Of a stretch of 64,000 bases of DNA, positions 48,236-57,622 are shown piece by piece. Below the pieces are notes generated by a model. It had not been told where the DNA came from and did no database searches. It saw nothing but the letters and a program-made list of their open reading frames with translations. The translations under genes were made by a program, and so were the position numbers. Position 1 is the first letter of the stretch, and every line of letters starts with the position of its first letter. The stretch is from Phycisphaerales bacterium. Its GTDB lineage: Bacteria > Planctomycetota > Phycisphaerae > Phycisphaerales > UBA1924. The stretch covers positions 1-64,000 of the forward strand of contig JAEPOJ010000009.1 in the NCBI GenBank assembly GCA_017642965.1, in the 5' to 3' direction.

Positions 48236-50278
48236 ATGGCGAGTGATCGCGATGCGCTGATGAGTTCCGCCGTGAACACGATGACAATCGACCAGCGAGG
48301 AATCTTCATCGCGTGGCTCATCCGCATCGGTGTGCTCCTCGCGCTCGTCATCGTCGTCGCGAGAGTCCTGCAGCTGCAGATCTCGCCAAGCACAGATCTG
48401 AGATCGTTCGTCGAGTCACGCACCAGCACCAGCCCGCTCGGTGCAACCCGAGGCGACCTGCTCGATCGGCGTGGGCGCACGCTCGCCACGACCCGCATGG
48501 GCTACCGCGTCATCGTGGACCCGGAGGGGCTCCGCAAAGCCATGCAGCGCGACAGCACCCTGCTCGATCGTGAGATCGTGACCCTCAGCGGTGTGCTCAC
48601 CACACCCGCGGACCAGTTCGCGCCGCAGATCATCCAGAAGATCGTCCGCAACGAGCAGATCCAATCCGGCGCGACAAAGGATGCCGAATCGCCCGTGGTC
48701 TCGCGATATCTCCGCATCGGTGAGGTGCTCAATCAGGAACAGGCGGAAAAGCTCAGAGAACTCAAGGCCGCGGGCAAGCTCCCGGCCATCACCATCGAGC
48801 ACGAGCCGGTTCGTGAACAGACAAGCGCCGAACTGCTCGGCCCGATCGTCGGCAAGGTCGCCTTCGCAGAAAACGCAACCTCGCGATCGGGCGTGCTCGG
48901 CGCAGAGAAGCTCTTCGATGCCCAGCTCAAAGGCGAGGACGGCTCGCTGACCTACGTCCGCGACGCGAGCGGGCGCCCGCTGTGGATCGAGCGCGGTGCA
49001 TGGGTCGATGCGGACCGTGGGCAGGACGTCCGCCTGAGCATCGATATCGAGATCCAGCGGATCGTGCGCGACCATCTCATCTGGGGCATGGAGCAGGCAG
49101 ACGCGGCAGGCGGACGGGCGATCGTCATCAACCCGCACACGGGCGAGATTCTCGCCATGACGGATCACCTCCGCGAGATCCCGAACCTCGCCGAGGTCCC
49201 GTGGTGGGATCCCGACTCCGATACGCCACGCCCTGTGCTGCCACCCGTCGATGAGCAGCCCCGTTACAAAGTCCTGCGCGACGACCCGATGCGCTCGAAG
49301 GAGCCCGCGCTGGCGCACAACCGCGTGCTCGAAGACGTGTACGAGCCCGGATCTACGTTCAAGCCATTCGCATGGACCCTCGCAAAGACCAAAGGACTCC
49401 TGCCCGACGATGAGGTCCTCAAGATCGATCAGCGTGCGATGTACACCGACTATGGCCGGCGCATCGAGGATGTGTACAGCTACGACGACCTCGATAACTG
49501 GGATGCCGTCATCCGGTACTCGTCCAACATAGGTATGTATCACGCGACCTCGCGCCTGAGCTTCGAGGACCTCCGAGGCATGGTCAAGGCGCTCGGTTTC
49601 GGCGCGCCGACCGGTATCGGTCTGGGTGGCGAGGCCTCCGGCCTGGTCACGAGCCAGCGGGACTGGACAGACTACACCCAGACATCGGTCGGCATGGGCT
49701 ACGAGGTTGCCGTCACACCGATCCAGATGGCCCGCGCCTTCAGTGTGTTCGCACGCGAAGGTGAACTCGCCGGCACGCTCCCGCAGATCCGCCTCACCGC
49801 GGTCGGCAATGAGCAGAAGCGGGGGATGCTCGGTTCGCACGCGATCGTCGAGCGGATCTTCTCTCCCGAAGCCGCCCAGCGTGTGATCAAGCCCATGACC
49901 ACCGTGGCCGAGCGGATGGACAGGACGATGCAGCGCCAGTACCCGGACCTGCCAGAACCGCGATACACGATGTTCGGCAAGTCCGGCACCTCGCTGATCG
50001 CCATGGTCCCGCCCGAGCCCGGGCTGATTTCACCCAAGGGCGGACGTGCGTACTTTGAGAAGCAGCACCACTCCAGCTTCCTCGTGGCCGCGCCGGCGAG
50101 CGATCCGCAGATTGTCGTGCTGGTTGTGCTCGACGATATCGGACCTGAGCGTGTACGCAATCGCAAGCACTACGGCTCGTGGGTCGCCGGCCCGGTCGTC
50201 CGCAGGATCGTCGAGGACACGCTCCCATACCTGAATGTGCCGTCGGATATCGAACAGAATCCGAGTATTCAGGAGTGA
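48236..50278 (+). CDS. ftsI: Penicillin-binding protein, FtsI/PBP2 class
   Basis: Class B transpeptidase that cross-links peptidoglycan, usually at the septum. 680 residues: N-terminal membrane helix (about 22-44), dimerisation domain beginning RGDLLDRRGRTLATT, and transpeptidase domain with all active-site motifs, SxxK at S373-T-F-K376, SxN at S429-S-N431, KSGT at 582-585. AGGAAGG precedes ATG 48236. The gene order fits ftsI, but the usual murE, murF and mraY do not follow, so the cluster is cut short here. Confidence 0.88.
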   Translation: MASDRDALMSSAVNTMTIDQRGIFIAWLIRIGVLLALVIVVARVLQLQISPSTDLRSFVESRTSTSPLGATRGDLLDRRGRTLATTRMGYRVIVDPEGLRKAMQRDSTLLDREIVTLSGVLTTPADQFAPQIIQKIVRNEQIQSGATKDAESPVVSRYLRIGEVLNQEQAEKLRELKAAGKLPAITIEHEPVREQTSAELLGPIVGKVAFAENATSRSGVLGAEKLFDAQLKGEDGSLTYVRDASGRPLWIERGAWVDADRGQDVRLSIDIEIQRIVRDHLIWGMEQADAAGGRAIVINPHTGEILAMTDHLREIPNLAEVPWWDPDSDTPRPVLPPVDEQPRYKVLRDDPMRSKEPALAHNRVLEDVYEPGSTFKPFAWTLAKTKGLLPDDEVLKIDQRAMYTDYGRRIEDVYSYDDLDNWDAVIRYSSNIGMYHATSRLSFEDLRGMVKALGFGAPTGIGLGGEASGLVTSQRDWTDYTQTSVGMGYEVAVTPIQMARAFSVFAREGELAGTLPQIRLTAVGNEQKRGMLGSHAIVERIFSPEAAQRVIKPMTTVAERMDRTMQRQYPDLPEPRYTMFGKSGTSLIAMVPPEPGLISPKGGRAYFEKQHHSSFLVAAPASDPQIVVLVVLDDIGPERVRNRKHYGSWVAGPVVRRIVEDTLPYLNVPSDIEQNPSIQE

Positions 50279-50351
50279 GTCCGTATAGCCTCTTTCGTGG
50301 ATTTCCGTCCTGAGAATGGGTGTTTTTTGCGATTCACTCCCGCAAAACGCT

Positions 50352-50380
50352 TTGTTCTGGGAAGTTCTTTCGTGTATGCT
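50352..50380 (+). promoter_or_regulatory. Promoter of secreted protein pair, gene A
   Basis: TTGTTC (50352-50357) and TATGCT (50375-50380) with a 17-nt spacer. Leader about 78 nt to ATG 50465. Confidence 0.55.
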
Positions 50381-50464
50381 CTGACATTGGAACAGAACCG
50401 TTTTACTCGCTGGGGGTCGGCGTTGATGCCCGATGCGAGCCGCGGAACTCTACGGAGCAGAGAT

Positions 50465-51196
50465 ATGAACAAAGGCACACTGAGTGTTGCATTGGTTGCA
50501 CTCCTCGCTGGAGCCGCGTCGGCAGACGTCTACAGCGACAACACCGGCAACCACCTTGCCGGCGGAGACGTCCACGACTTCTTCTACAGCCAGGGCTTCA
50601 CCCACCTCGACATCACGATGGTCGAAGTCACCAACGACGCGAACTTCATCTACTTCGACATCCACGTCGACGCAGATATTGATGCGACCAACTGGGGCAA
50701 GTACATCATCGGTCTGGACACCGGCCGCAACGCCGGCGACAACTCCACCGACCCCGGCTCCTGGAACCGCAACGTCGACTGGGGCCGCGGGATTACCGAT
50801 TTCGTCGGCTCATGGGCTGATGATGGCGGATCCGGTGCGGGCGGCGAGCTCCGCTCGTGGGATGGTGCCGCATGGAACCTCACCGATGCAACCTACGCGG
50901 CTGGCACGGACATCAACGCGGATGACTCGGGCCACGCATCGGGTATCCAGCGCATCGGTCTCTCGCTCGCATCGCTCGGCCTGAGCGTTGGTGACACCAT
51001 CGAGTTCGATGTCTTCGCGACCGGCGGCGGTGCCGACCCAGGGGTCGATCACCTGAGCCGCAGCGACTTCGCGACCGACGACTGGGCGAACCAGTCCACC
51101 GCTGGCGATTTCCTGAGCTACACCATCATCCCCGCACCAGGCTCGATGGCGCTGCTCGGTCTCGGTGGCCTCGCGGCTGCTCGTCGCCGTCGCTAA
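50465..51196 (+). CDS. Secreted protein A of a paralogous pair, PEP-CTERM-like tail
   Basis: 243 residues. Signal peptide ending ASA before DVYSDNTGN. The core FTHLDITMVEVTNDANFIYF and WGKYIIGLDTGRNAGDNS, SWNRNVDWGRGITDF are nearly identical to gene B. The pattern of a beta-strand-rich ligand-binding domain (CBM9/DOMON-like) is suggested only. Tail IPAPG, LLGLGGLAA, RRRR matches the array proteins though the cores are unrelated. No good ribosome site is visible (GGAG is 7 nt before AGATATG). Own terminator. Confidence 0.8.
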   Translation: MNKGTLSVALVALLAGAASADVYSDNTGNHLAGGDVHDFFYSQGFTHLDITMVEVTNDANFIYFDIHVDADIDATNWGKYIIGLDTGRNAGDNSTDPGSWNRNVDWGRGITDFVGSWADDGGSGAGGELRSWDGAAWNLTDATYAAGTDINADDSGHASGIQRIGLSLASLGLSVGDTIEFDVFATGGGADPGVDHLSRSDFATDDWANQSTAGDFLSYTIIPAPGSMALLGLGGLAAARRRR

Positions 51197-51224
51197 ACCC
51201 ATCTCGGGACGTCAATCTCCGAAG

Positions 51225-51252
51225 CCCACCTGGTACGCCGGGTGGGTTTTTT
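51225..51252 (+). terminator. Terminator of secreted protein A
   Basis: Stem CCCACC...GGTGGG with inner GG/CC and a TACG apex, followed by TTTTTT. Confidence 0.85.
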
Positions 51253-51323
51253 CGTATGCCTCCGAACGCCCCAGAACAGGGTAATTTCGTTCGTTTTCTC
51301 CGTATGAATGACACACAATTGAG

Positions 51324-51352
51324 TTGTCCGTGAAAGAGATTTCCTTTAGGAT
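51324..51352 (+). promoter_or_regulatory. Promoter of secreted protein pair, gene B
   Basis: TTGTCC (51324-51329) and TAGGAT (51347-51352) with a 17-nt spacer. Leader of about 47 nt ending in a GAGGAGAG ribosome site. Confidence 0.55.
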
Positions 51353-51405
51353 ACCCCTGTCCCTTGCTCGCTCGTGGGAGACCGAGAAGGACGAGGAGAG
51401 AATCA

Positions 51406-52137
51406 ATGGAACTGAAATACGCACAGACTCTGCTGGCGCTGTCGCTGCTCACTTGCGGTGCGATGGCAGACACCTACAACGACGCGACCGGAGACCTCGC
51501 ATCACCGACCTTCGATGGCTTCACACACCTCGACATCACCTCGGTCGAAGTGACCAACGACGCGAACTTCGTCTACATCAGCATCAATACGGCCGGTGAT
51601 CTCGACGCGGTCAACTGGGGCAAGTTCATCGTCGGCTTTGACACCGGGCGTAACGCGGGCGACAACTCCGTCGATCCCGGCTCCTGGAACCGCAACGTCG
51701 ACTGGGGCCGCGGGATCACCGATTTCATCGGCTCGTGGACCGACGACGGCGGCTCGGGCGCCGGCGCTGAACTCCGCTCTTTCGATGGCAGCAGCTGGGG
51801 TCTGACCGACGCTACCTACCTCGGCGGCGGCGACGTCACCGCGGACGACTCGGGCCATGCAGGCGGCACACAGATGCTCGCCGTGTCGCTCTCAGCGCTC
51901 GGGCTGGGCAACGGCGACACCTTTGACTTTGACGTATTCTCGACAGGCGGCGGCGCTGATCCGGGCGTCGATCACCTCAGCCGCATGGATCCCGCAACCT
52001 CCGACTGGGGCATGACCTCCATCGCGGGCCAGTTTATGAGCTACACGATCAACATCGTCCCGCTTCCCCCTGCCGCGTTCGCCGGCTTCATCGGGCTCGC
52101 AGGCGTCGTGGGCATCCGCTTCGCGAAGCGCCGCTGA
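51406..52137 (+). CDS. Secreted protein B of a paralogous pair, VPLPPAA-type tail
   Basis: 243 residues, paralogue of gene A (FTHLDITSVEVTNDANFVYI; TGRNAGDNSVDPGSWNRNVD; GGGADPGVDHLSR). The signal peptide ends AMA before DTYNDATGD and lacks an insert of about 8 residues seen in A. The tail is of another type: VPLPPAA, FIGLAGVV, RFAKRR. The two copies of one domain thus carry two variants of the sorting signal. ATG 51406 is preceded by GAGGAGAG. Confidence 0.8.
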   Translation: MELKYAQTLLALSLLTCGAMADTYNDATGDLASPTFDGFTHLDITSVEVTNDANFVYISINTAGDLDAVNWGKFIVGFDTGRNAGDNSVDPGSWNRNVDWGRGITDFIGSWTDDGGSGAGAELRSFDGSSWGLTDATYLGGGDVTADDSGHAGGTQMLAVSLSALGLGNGDTFDFDVFSTGGGADPGVDHLSRMDPATSDWGMTSIAGQFMSYTINIVPLPPAAFAGFIGLAGVVGIRFAKRR

Positions 52138-52166
52138 ACATCTCCCAGAATCAATGACTCCATCCG

Positions 52167-52191
52167 CACCCGGCTCCATGCCGGGTGTTTT
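52167..52191 (+). terminator. Terminator of secreted protein B
   Basis: An 8-bp stem CACCCGGC/GCCGGGTG with a 5-nt loop, followed by TTTTC. It abuts the stop of the opposing metallopeptidase gene. Confidence 0.72.
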
Positions 52192-53240
52192 CATTGGAGG
52201 GGTGAGCGTCCGGCAACGACCGCGTCGCGCCCACCGACACCAACGATGCGTCGGACGAACCGCTGGTATTCAGCGTCGAGTTGTGAGAGCGTCATCCCCT
52301 CGGGCAGATACGCGAGCAGGGTCTTCGTGCCCGTGCGGCGTGTATTGAACTGCTTAAGGTCCTGCCCCCCCAAGCGGGCACGCAGACCATCGGTCGAGCA
52401 GTCCTGCAGCAGCGTCTCAAAGCCCTCGCGATACATCCCGCCCTCGCCCTCGCGCAGGAAGTGGATGAGCGCCCAGACCTGCGCGTAGTAGACCAGAGCC
52501 GCGGGCTGCGACGAGCCCGACTGTGCCCCGCGCTCAATCAGGTCCTGCGGTCGAAGCGTCAGCAGTGTGTGCACGGGCATCAGCGATTCGTTCGAGACCG
52601 CACGGCGAAGCTGATCGAACCGCTCGATGTTCGCCCACGGGTGGAAGCGGGGGTGATCAGGGAACTGCTCGTCCCATTTGAACCCCTCCATGACGCACGC
52701 GACGCCCTCGTCAAGCCACACGGGCATCGGGCCGGCGAACGTTGAGTGGGCGTATTGGTGCCAGCCCTCATGGGCGCAGATCACAAACGAGTCACGCGGC
52801 CCGAGATCAAAGAACACACCGATGTGGTTGTAGGCGTACCCGCCACGCTCGATGGAGAGGTACACCGGTGAACGCTCGCCCATCAGCGCCTCGGTCATGG
52901 ATGCCCATTGTGAACGGGACTGAAAGAAGTACGTTTCGATCGGCTTCTTTGGGCGCGGCAGGCGCACGAGGTCCGACTGGTAGTGCAGGATCGACAGTTC
53001 GATGAACGGCGGCAACCGCTCAAGAATCTTGCGGTCCGTGCTCGTGGTGCGGATGATCGAGTTGGGCGTGCGGTACTCGTAGCCCGCCACGCCGCGGAAC
53101 GACCAGGGCTGCCGGTCCGCGACAAAGCGTCCGATGTCGGAGGTGGGGGGCGTGGAGACAAAATCGCCGCTGCGATCCGGCGTGCCCGCGCACCCGCTGA
53201 GCAACACTGCCGACGCGACGATCGAAACGCCGCGGATCAC
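52191..53240 (-). CDS. Lipoprotein with gluzincin-type zinc site
   Basis: 349 residues. Lipobox LLSGC (Cys17). The zinc motif HEGWH is at 157-161, and WLDEGVA supplies the third ligand (Glu178), the layout of peptidase-MA-like proteins. The C-terminal part (YYAQVWALIHFLREGE, LLAYLPEGMTLSQLDAEYQ) is helical. An outer-membrane or periplasmic peptidase or peptidase-like protein. Its ATG overlaps the valS stop by 4 bp. Confidence 0.72.
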   Translation of the reverse strand: MIRGVSIVASAVLLSGCAGTPDRSGDFVSTPPTSDIGRFVADRQPWSFRGVAGYEYRTPNSIIRTTSTDRKILERLPPFIELSILHYQSDLVRLPRPKKPIETYFFQSRSQWASMTEALMGERSPVYLSIERGGYAYNHIGVFFDLGPRDSFVICAHEGWHQYAHSTFAGPMPVWLDEGVACVMEGFKWDEQFPDHPRFHPWANIERFDQLRRAVSNESLMPVHTLLTLRPQDLIERGAQSGSSQPAALVYYAQVWALIHFLREGEGGMYREGFETLLQDCSTDGLRARLGGQDLKQFNTRRTGTKTLLAYLPEGMTLSQLDAEYQRFVRRIVGVGGRDAVVAGRSPLQ

Positions 53241-56200
53241 CCGAGCTTGTCCAGCGCCGCCTTGGTGGCGGCGTGGTCCTTCTCGAGCTGGGCGAGCTGA
53301 TCGCGGGTCTGCTGCACGAGGTGCTCCGGGGCCTTGTCCACGTAGCCGGGGTTCGACAGACGCCCCTGGATGCCCTTTATGTTCTTCTCGATCGAGGCGA
53401 GCTCCTTCTCCAGACGATCACGCTCCGCGCCGGCGTCAAGCGCATCCGCGAGGTTCGAGAGCTGGTATTCCTCGCCCTCGAACATGAACGAAGAGGAGGC
53501 CCCCTCCGGGTCGTCCGCCGTGATGGTGTCCACGCCCGCGAGCGTCTCGACCAGCGGCGACCATCGCGCGATGTCATCCTCAAGCGGCCCGTTGACGTGC
53601 AGGGTGATCTGCCGCTTGGGCTTGACCTGGTTGGTGGCCCGCACCTCGCGGATCGCCGTGACGAGCGAGCGGACCCGCTCGTACGCTTCGACCGCGACCT
53701 CATCGCGCAGCTCGTCGTCGGGCGTAGGCCAGCCGGACTGGCACAGCGTGGCACTGCTCTGCGTGGTCTCGAAGTTAAAGCCCTCGATCTCACGGATCGG
53801 CAGCGACTCGAAACGCTCGAAGAGCGTCTCGGTGATGAACGGCATCACGGGGTGTATGAGGCGGAGGATCGCATCGATGACATTGCGCAGCACCGCCGCC
53901 TGCGTGGGCGAGTCGGCGATGGTCGGCTTGATCGATTCGAGGTACCAGTCGCAGAAGTCGCGCCAGAACAGGTCGTAGATCGCGTCCGCGTAGTCCTTGA
54001 ACATGTAGTTGCGGAGCGCCGTGTTGACCTTGTTCGTCGCCTCGGTAACGCGCGAGAGCATCCAGCGATCGACGAGCGAGAGCTCCTCGGGGCTGATGGG
54101 GATGCCCGCCTTGAGCTCGGCCTTCTCGAACATGCCCAGCGCGAACTTCGACGCGTTCCACAGCTTGTTGCACAGGTTACGCCCGAGGTCGAACTTCGGC
54201 GAGGTGTTCTTGCCGGTCGATTCGTCGAGTTCGACGGGCATGCGGACATCCTGCGTCTGCGTCGTCATCTGGCAGAGCGTGAAGCGCATCGCATCGGAGC
54301 CGTGCGAGTCGATGATGTCCAGCGGGTCCACGCCGTTGCCCAGCGTCTTGGACATCTTGCGCCCCTCGCCGTCCTGGATCATCGCGTGGATGAAGACGTC
54401 CTTGAACGGGGCTTTACCCGCGTGATCCTCGTCACCGAGGAAGTACCGGTTGAACATGGTCATGCGCGAGACCCACAGCGTGATGATCTCGCGGGCCGTG
54501 CACAGCACGCTCGTCGGGTTGAATGCGGGGAGGAGTGACTCGAAGTCGGCGATGTTCGAGCTGTCTTTGGCAGCCGATGCATCGGGCCAGCCCATGGTAC
54601 TCAGCGGCCAGAGGGCGCTGGAGAACCAGGTGTCGAGTACATCGGGGTCTTGGGTGAAGCCGTATTCCTCCAAAAATGCAATTATCTCAGGGTCCTGATC
54701 TCGCACACAGACGGCAATCTCTTGTCCGATTAACGGTTCGCCAGAATTGGTCAGCGGTGGATTTGGATCAGATGAGTCGATGGTGAGTTGTGTAGTCAGT
54801 TTTCCCTGTCGCCACCACGCTGCCATCGTACTTTCAAACCGATCGACTTTTTCAGTTGGGCCGATCACCGATCCATTCCACACCGGGATCCGATGCCCCC
54901 ACCAGAGCTGGCGGCTGATGCACCAGTCGCGAAGGTTGTCGTGCCAGATCTCGTAGGTCTTGGCGTAGCGCGACGGGTAGAAGGTCATCGTGCCGTCGTT
55001 GCTGCCGGCGGTGTGCATCTTGGGTCGCGACTCGGGCCAGTCCTTGATGGATTGCTCCGTACGCTGCTCGGGCAGCAGCGCCCGCTGCGCATTGCCGCGC
55101 AGCTTGTCGTCCGTCACCTTGCAGTACCACTGATCGCTCAGGTAGGGCTCGACGGGCACGTGGCTGCGGTACGAGTGCCCCACGCTGTGGCGGTGGGGGA
55201 CCATCTTTTCCAGCAGCGAACCCTCCGAGCCCTCTGCCACCGTGCGCGCATCGAACTCCTTGACCACGAGCTTGCGTGCTTCTTCGCGGCTCTTGCCAAG
55301 GAAAATGTGCCCGTCCTCGCCGCGCTCCTCGCGGTCCCAGCCGTGCTGGTCGGAGATCGACGCGTCGGGGGCCATGATGTTGATCATCTCGAGATCGTGA
55401 CGCTGCCCGATCATGTAGTCGTTCGGATCATGGGCCGGGGTGACCTTGAGGAATCCGGTGGACATCTCGGCCTTGGCGTCGCCCTCTTCGCCGCCGTACT
55501 TCACCGGCAGCACCACGTAGTCGTCCTCAATGATCGGGATGACGCGCCCGACGATGGGCAGCATGACGTGCATCCCGCGCACCGCGCCGGCGCGGGGGTC
55601 CTTCGGGTTGACGGCCACGCCCGTGTCGCCCATGTAGGTCTCGGGGCGTGTCGTCGCGACGGTGATCCATGCCTGCTCGTCGTCGGGGTGGTTCTCCGCG
55701 TCGGGGTACCCACGTGCGGCAAGCTCGCCCCAGGTCACCGGGATGGTCGGGTCGCCTTCGATCTCCTTCACCAGCGGGTAGCGGAGGTAGTAGAAGTGCC
55801 CGTTCACTTCTTCCATCTCAACCTCATCGTCGGCCAGCGCGGTCTGCGTGACCGGGTCCCAGTTCACGAGGCGCTTGCCGCGGTAGATGAGTCCGTCCTT
55901 GAAGAGTTGGAAGAACGCCTCACGTACGGCGCGGGCGCAGATGTCGTCCATCGTGAACCGCTGACGCTTCCAGTCGCACGAGCATCCCATCTTCTGGAAC
56001 TGGTTGGTGATTCGCTGCTCGAAGTCGTCCTTGAACTCCTGCACGATGGCGAGGAACTCGTCGCGGCCGTTCCCGCCGTCGAGTTCCTTCCGTTTGTAGT
56101 CCGCGATGCCGGGCTTGCCCTGCTCCTGCAGTCGTTTGTCCACCATGGTCTGGGTGGCGATGCCGGCATGGTCGGTGCCGGGCATCCACAGCGTCTCGTA

Positions 56201-56449
56201 CCCCATCATCCGGTGGGCGCGAACGAGGATGTCCTGGATCGTGCCGTTGAGCGCATGACCGAGGTGCAGGGCCGCCGTCACATTGGGCGGCGGGATCAGC
56301 ACGCAGTACGGGCGTGCGTCGCCGTCGAGCACCCGCCCCGGATCCGCGGCGAAAGCGTCCGCCTCGGTCCATTTCTGCCAGATCCGGTTCTCGTGGTCGG
56401 CCGGGTTGTAGGCCTTGCTCATGGGCGGCATGGTCGCGTCCGTGGTCAT
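53237..56449 (-). CDS. valS: Valyl-tRNA synthetase with an atypical insertion
   Basis: Charges tRNA-Val; class Ia, about 1,070 residues against 880-950 usually. The HIGH motif is HLGH in PPPNVTAALHLGHAL, the KMSKS motif is KMSKT in GRKMSKTLGNG, and a C-terminal coiled coil is present (VQQTRDQLAQLEKDHAATK). After WWGHRIPVWNG, where many ValRS have a Cys-knuckle stretch, this protein has about 60 unrelated residues (see findings). ATG 56449 is chosen, with GGGAACG upstream; the longer frame has no homology. Confidence 0.93.
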   Translation of the reverse strand: MTTDATMPPMSKAYNPADHENRIWQKWTEADAFAADPGRVLDGDARPYCVLIPPPNVTAALHLGHALNGTIQDILVRAHRMMGYETLWMPGTDHAGIATQTMVDKRLQEQGKPGIADYKRKELDGGNGRDEFLAIVQEFKDDFEQRITNQFQKMGCSCDWKRQRFTMDDICARAVREAFFQLFKDGLIYRGKRLVNWDPVTQTALADDEVEMEEVNGHFYYLRYPLVKEIEGDPTIPVTWGELAARGYPDAENHPDDEQAWITVATTRPETYMGDTGVAVNPKDPRAGAVRGMHVMLPIVGRVIPIIEDDYVVLPVKYGGEEGDAKAEMSTGFLKVTPAHDPNDYMIGQRHDLEMINIMAPDASISDQHGWDREERGEDGHIFLGKSREEARKLVVKEFDARTVAEGSEGSLLEKMVPHRHSVGHSYRSHVPVEPYLSDQWYCKVTDDKLRGNAQRALLPEQRTEQSIKDWPESRPKMHTAGSNDGTMTFYPSRYAKTYEIWHDNLRDWCISRQLWWGHRIPVWNGSVIGPTEKVDRFESTMAAWWRQGKLTTQLTIDSSDPNPPLTNSGEPLIGQEIAVCVRDQDPEIIAFLEEYGFTQDPDVLDTWFSSALWPLSTMGWPDASAAKDSSNIADFESLLPAFNPTSVLCTAREIITLWVSRMTMFNRYFLGDEDHAGKAPFKDVFIHAMIQDGEGRKMSKTLGNGVDPLDIIDSHGSDAMRFTLCQMTTQTQDVRMPVELDESTGKNTSPKFDLGRNLCNKLWNASKFALGMFEKAELKAGIPISPEELSLVDRWMLSRVTEATNKVNTALRNYMFKDYADAIYDLFWRDFCDWYLESIKPTIADSPTQAAVLRNVIDAILRLIHPVMPFITETLFERFESLPIREIEGFNFETTQSSATLCQSGWPTPDDELRDEVAVEAYERVRSLVTAIREVRATNQVKPKRQITLHVNGPLEDDIARWSPLVETLAGVDTITADDPEGASSSFMFEGEEYQLSNLADALDAGAERDRLEKELASIEKNIKGIQGRLSNPGYVDKAPEHLVQQTRDQLAQLEKDHAATKAALDKLG
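54661..54840 (-). other. Low-GC patch inside valS
   Basis: About 49% GC by direct count over 180 bp, against the low sixties in the rest of the gene. It encodes the non-homologous insert between the WWGHRIPVW motif and the QDPDVLDTWFSSALWP motif. Confidence 0.55.
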
Positions 56450-56530
56450 CGTGGTTCGTTCCCTGCGTGATCCCGCGCAAACGGGGAGAATTGCGTCTCT
56501 TCCTTGGTTTCTGAGTGTACGCGTGGACGA

Positions 56531-56536
56531 TATCGT
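56531..56536 (+). promoter_or_regulatory. -10-like hexamer TATCGT before the TPR protein
   Basis: TATCGT ends 6 nt before ATG 56543; no ribosome site. Confidence 0.45.
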
Positions 56537-56542
56537 GTGCAT

Positions 56543-57610
56543 ATGCCTCACCCCCCAAAGACCCAGAAACCATGCAATCCGTACCCCTCACGCCGCGGCA
56601 GCGCCCGGATCACCGGCGTGGTGCTGGGCATACTCGCGCTCGCCGGGCTCGGGGTCGCGGGCTATGCCGTCTGGTCAATCCTTCAGAGCCCATCGCCCAC
56701 GCCCGAACAGGCGGACCCGAACAGCACGGGTGACCCCGGCACGGGCATGGCCCAGACCGAGTCGATCGAGGAGATCCTGGGCGCGGTGCAGGTCTACGTC
56801 CGCGAAGAGGACTTCGCATCGGCTCAGCGCGTCCTCGAAGAAGCCGTCGTGAGCTACCCGACCGATCAGGAGCTGCGCTACGCGCTGGGCGACCTGTACC
56901 TGCTGACCAACCAGACCGGCATGGCCTACGAGCAGTACCTCGCGGGCATCGAGATCGGGCCCGAGTCGTGGAACGCGCACTTCACGGCCGGGACCATCGC
57001 CAACACGCTCGATCGCCCCGAGATCGCGGAGGTGCACTACGCGGCCGCGATGCGCCTGGACCCCAACAACGCCGAGACGCCGCTATACCTCGCGGCCATC
57101 CAGCAAAAGCTCAACCGGCTGGAGGAAGCCAAGGCGAACCTGGCGATCGCCGGACGGCTCAATCCGACGGACGCCCGCATATACGCGATGCGGGCCGAGA
57201 TCGCGCTGCGTGAGAACAAGGCCACGATCGCGTTGGAGCAGGTCCGCCGCGCCCGTGAGATCGAACCCAACGCGCTGGGGCTGATCCTGATGGAGGCCAG
57301 AGCGCTCAAACGGCTCCGCGAGACGCAGGAAGCGATCGACCTGCTCACAGCTCTCCCGATGGAGCAGGCCAGCACGCCCGACGCCGTCAAGCTTCTCGCC
57401 GAGTGCCTGGGGGCTGTTGGGCGATTCGACGATGCGGCCTCGCGCATGATGGACGCGGCTGAGCGCCAGCCGGGCAACGCGGAACTGCGGTTCGAGGCCG
57501 CCCTCTGGCTTCAGCGTGCCGGGCGGATCGATGAGGCGAGGGATTGGGCGCAGCAGGCCGCCGACCTGGGCGATGCCCGCGCCAGGGAATGGCTCGACTC
57601 ACTGCCGTGA
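56543..57610 (+). CDS. Membrane-anchored TPR protein
   Basis: 355 residues. Arg-rich start, one transmembrane helix (GVVLGILALAGLGVAGYAVW) and a poly-linker (SPSPTPEQADP) are followed by about eight TPR-like helical repeats (for example LGDLYLLTNQTGMAYEQYLA and AGTIANTLDRPEIAEVHYAA). Probably a periplasm-facing scaffold; no enzyme motif. The start follows a -10-like hexamer and is divergent from valS. Confidence 0.75.
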   Translation: MPHPPKTQKPCNPYPSRRGSARITGVVLGILALAGLGVAGYAVWSILQSPSPTPEQADPNSTGDPGTGMAQTESIEEILGAVQVYVREEDFASAQRVLEEAVVSYPTDQELRYALGDLYLLTNQTGMAYEQYLAGIEIGPESWNAHFTAGTIANTLDRPEIAEVHYAAAMRLDPNNAETPLYLAAIQQKLNRLEEAKANLAIAGRLNPTDARIYAMRAEIALRENKATIALEQVRRAREIEPNALGLILMEARALKRLRETQEAIDLLTALPMEQASTPDAVKLLAECLGAVGRFDDAASRMMDAAERQPGNAELRFEAALWLQRAGRIDEARDWAQQAADLGDARAREWLDSLP

Positions 57611-57622
57611 GATCGGGGCGGC

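Noticed and set aside
54788-56470. A 560-codon open frame on the + strand, plus 53273-54538
   Set aside because: Both are antisense to valS, whose motifs are intact; composition is typical of shadow frames.
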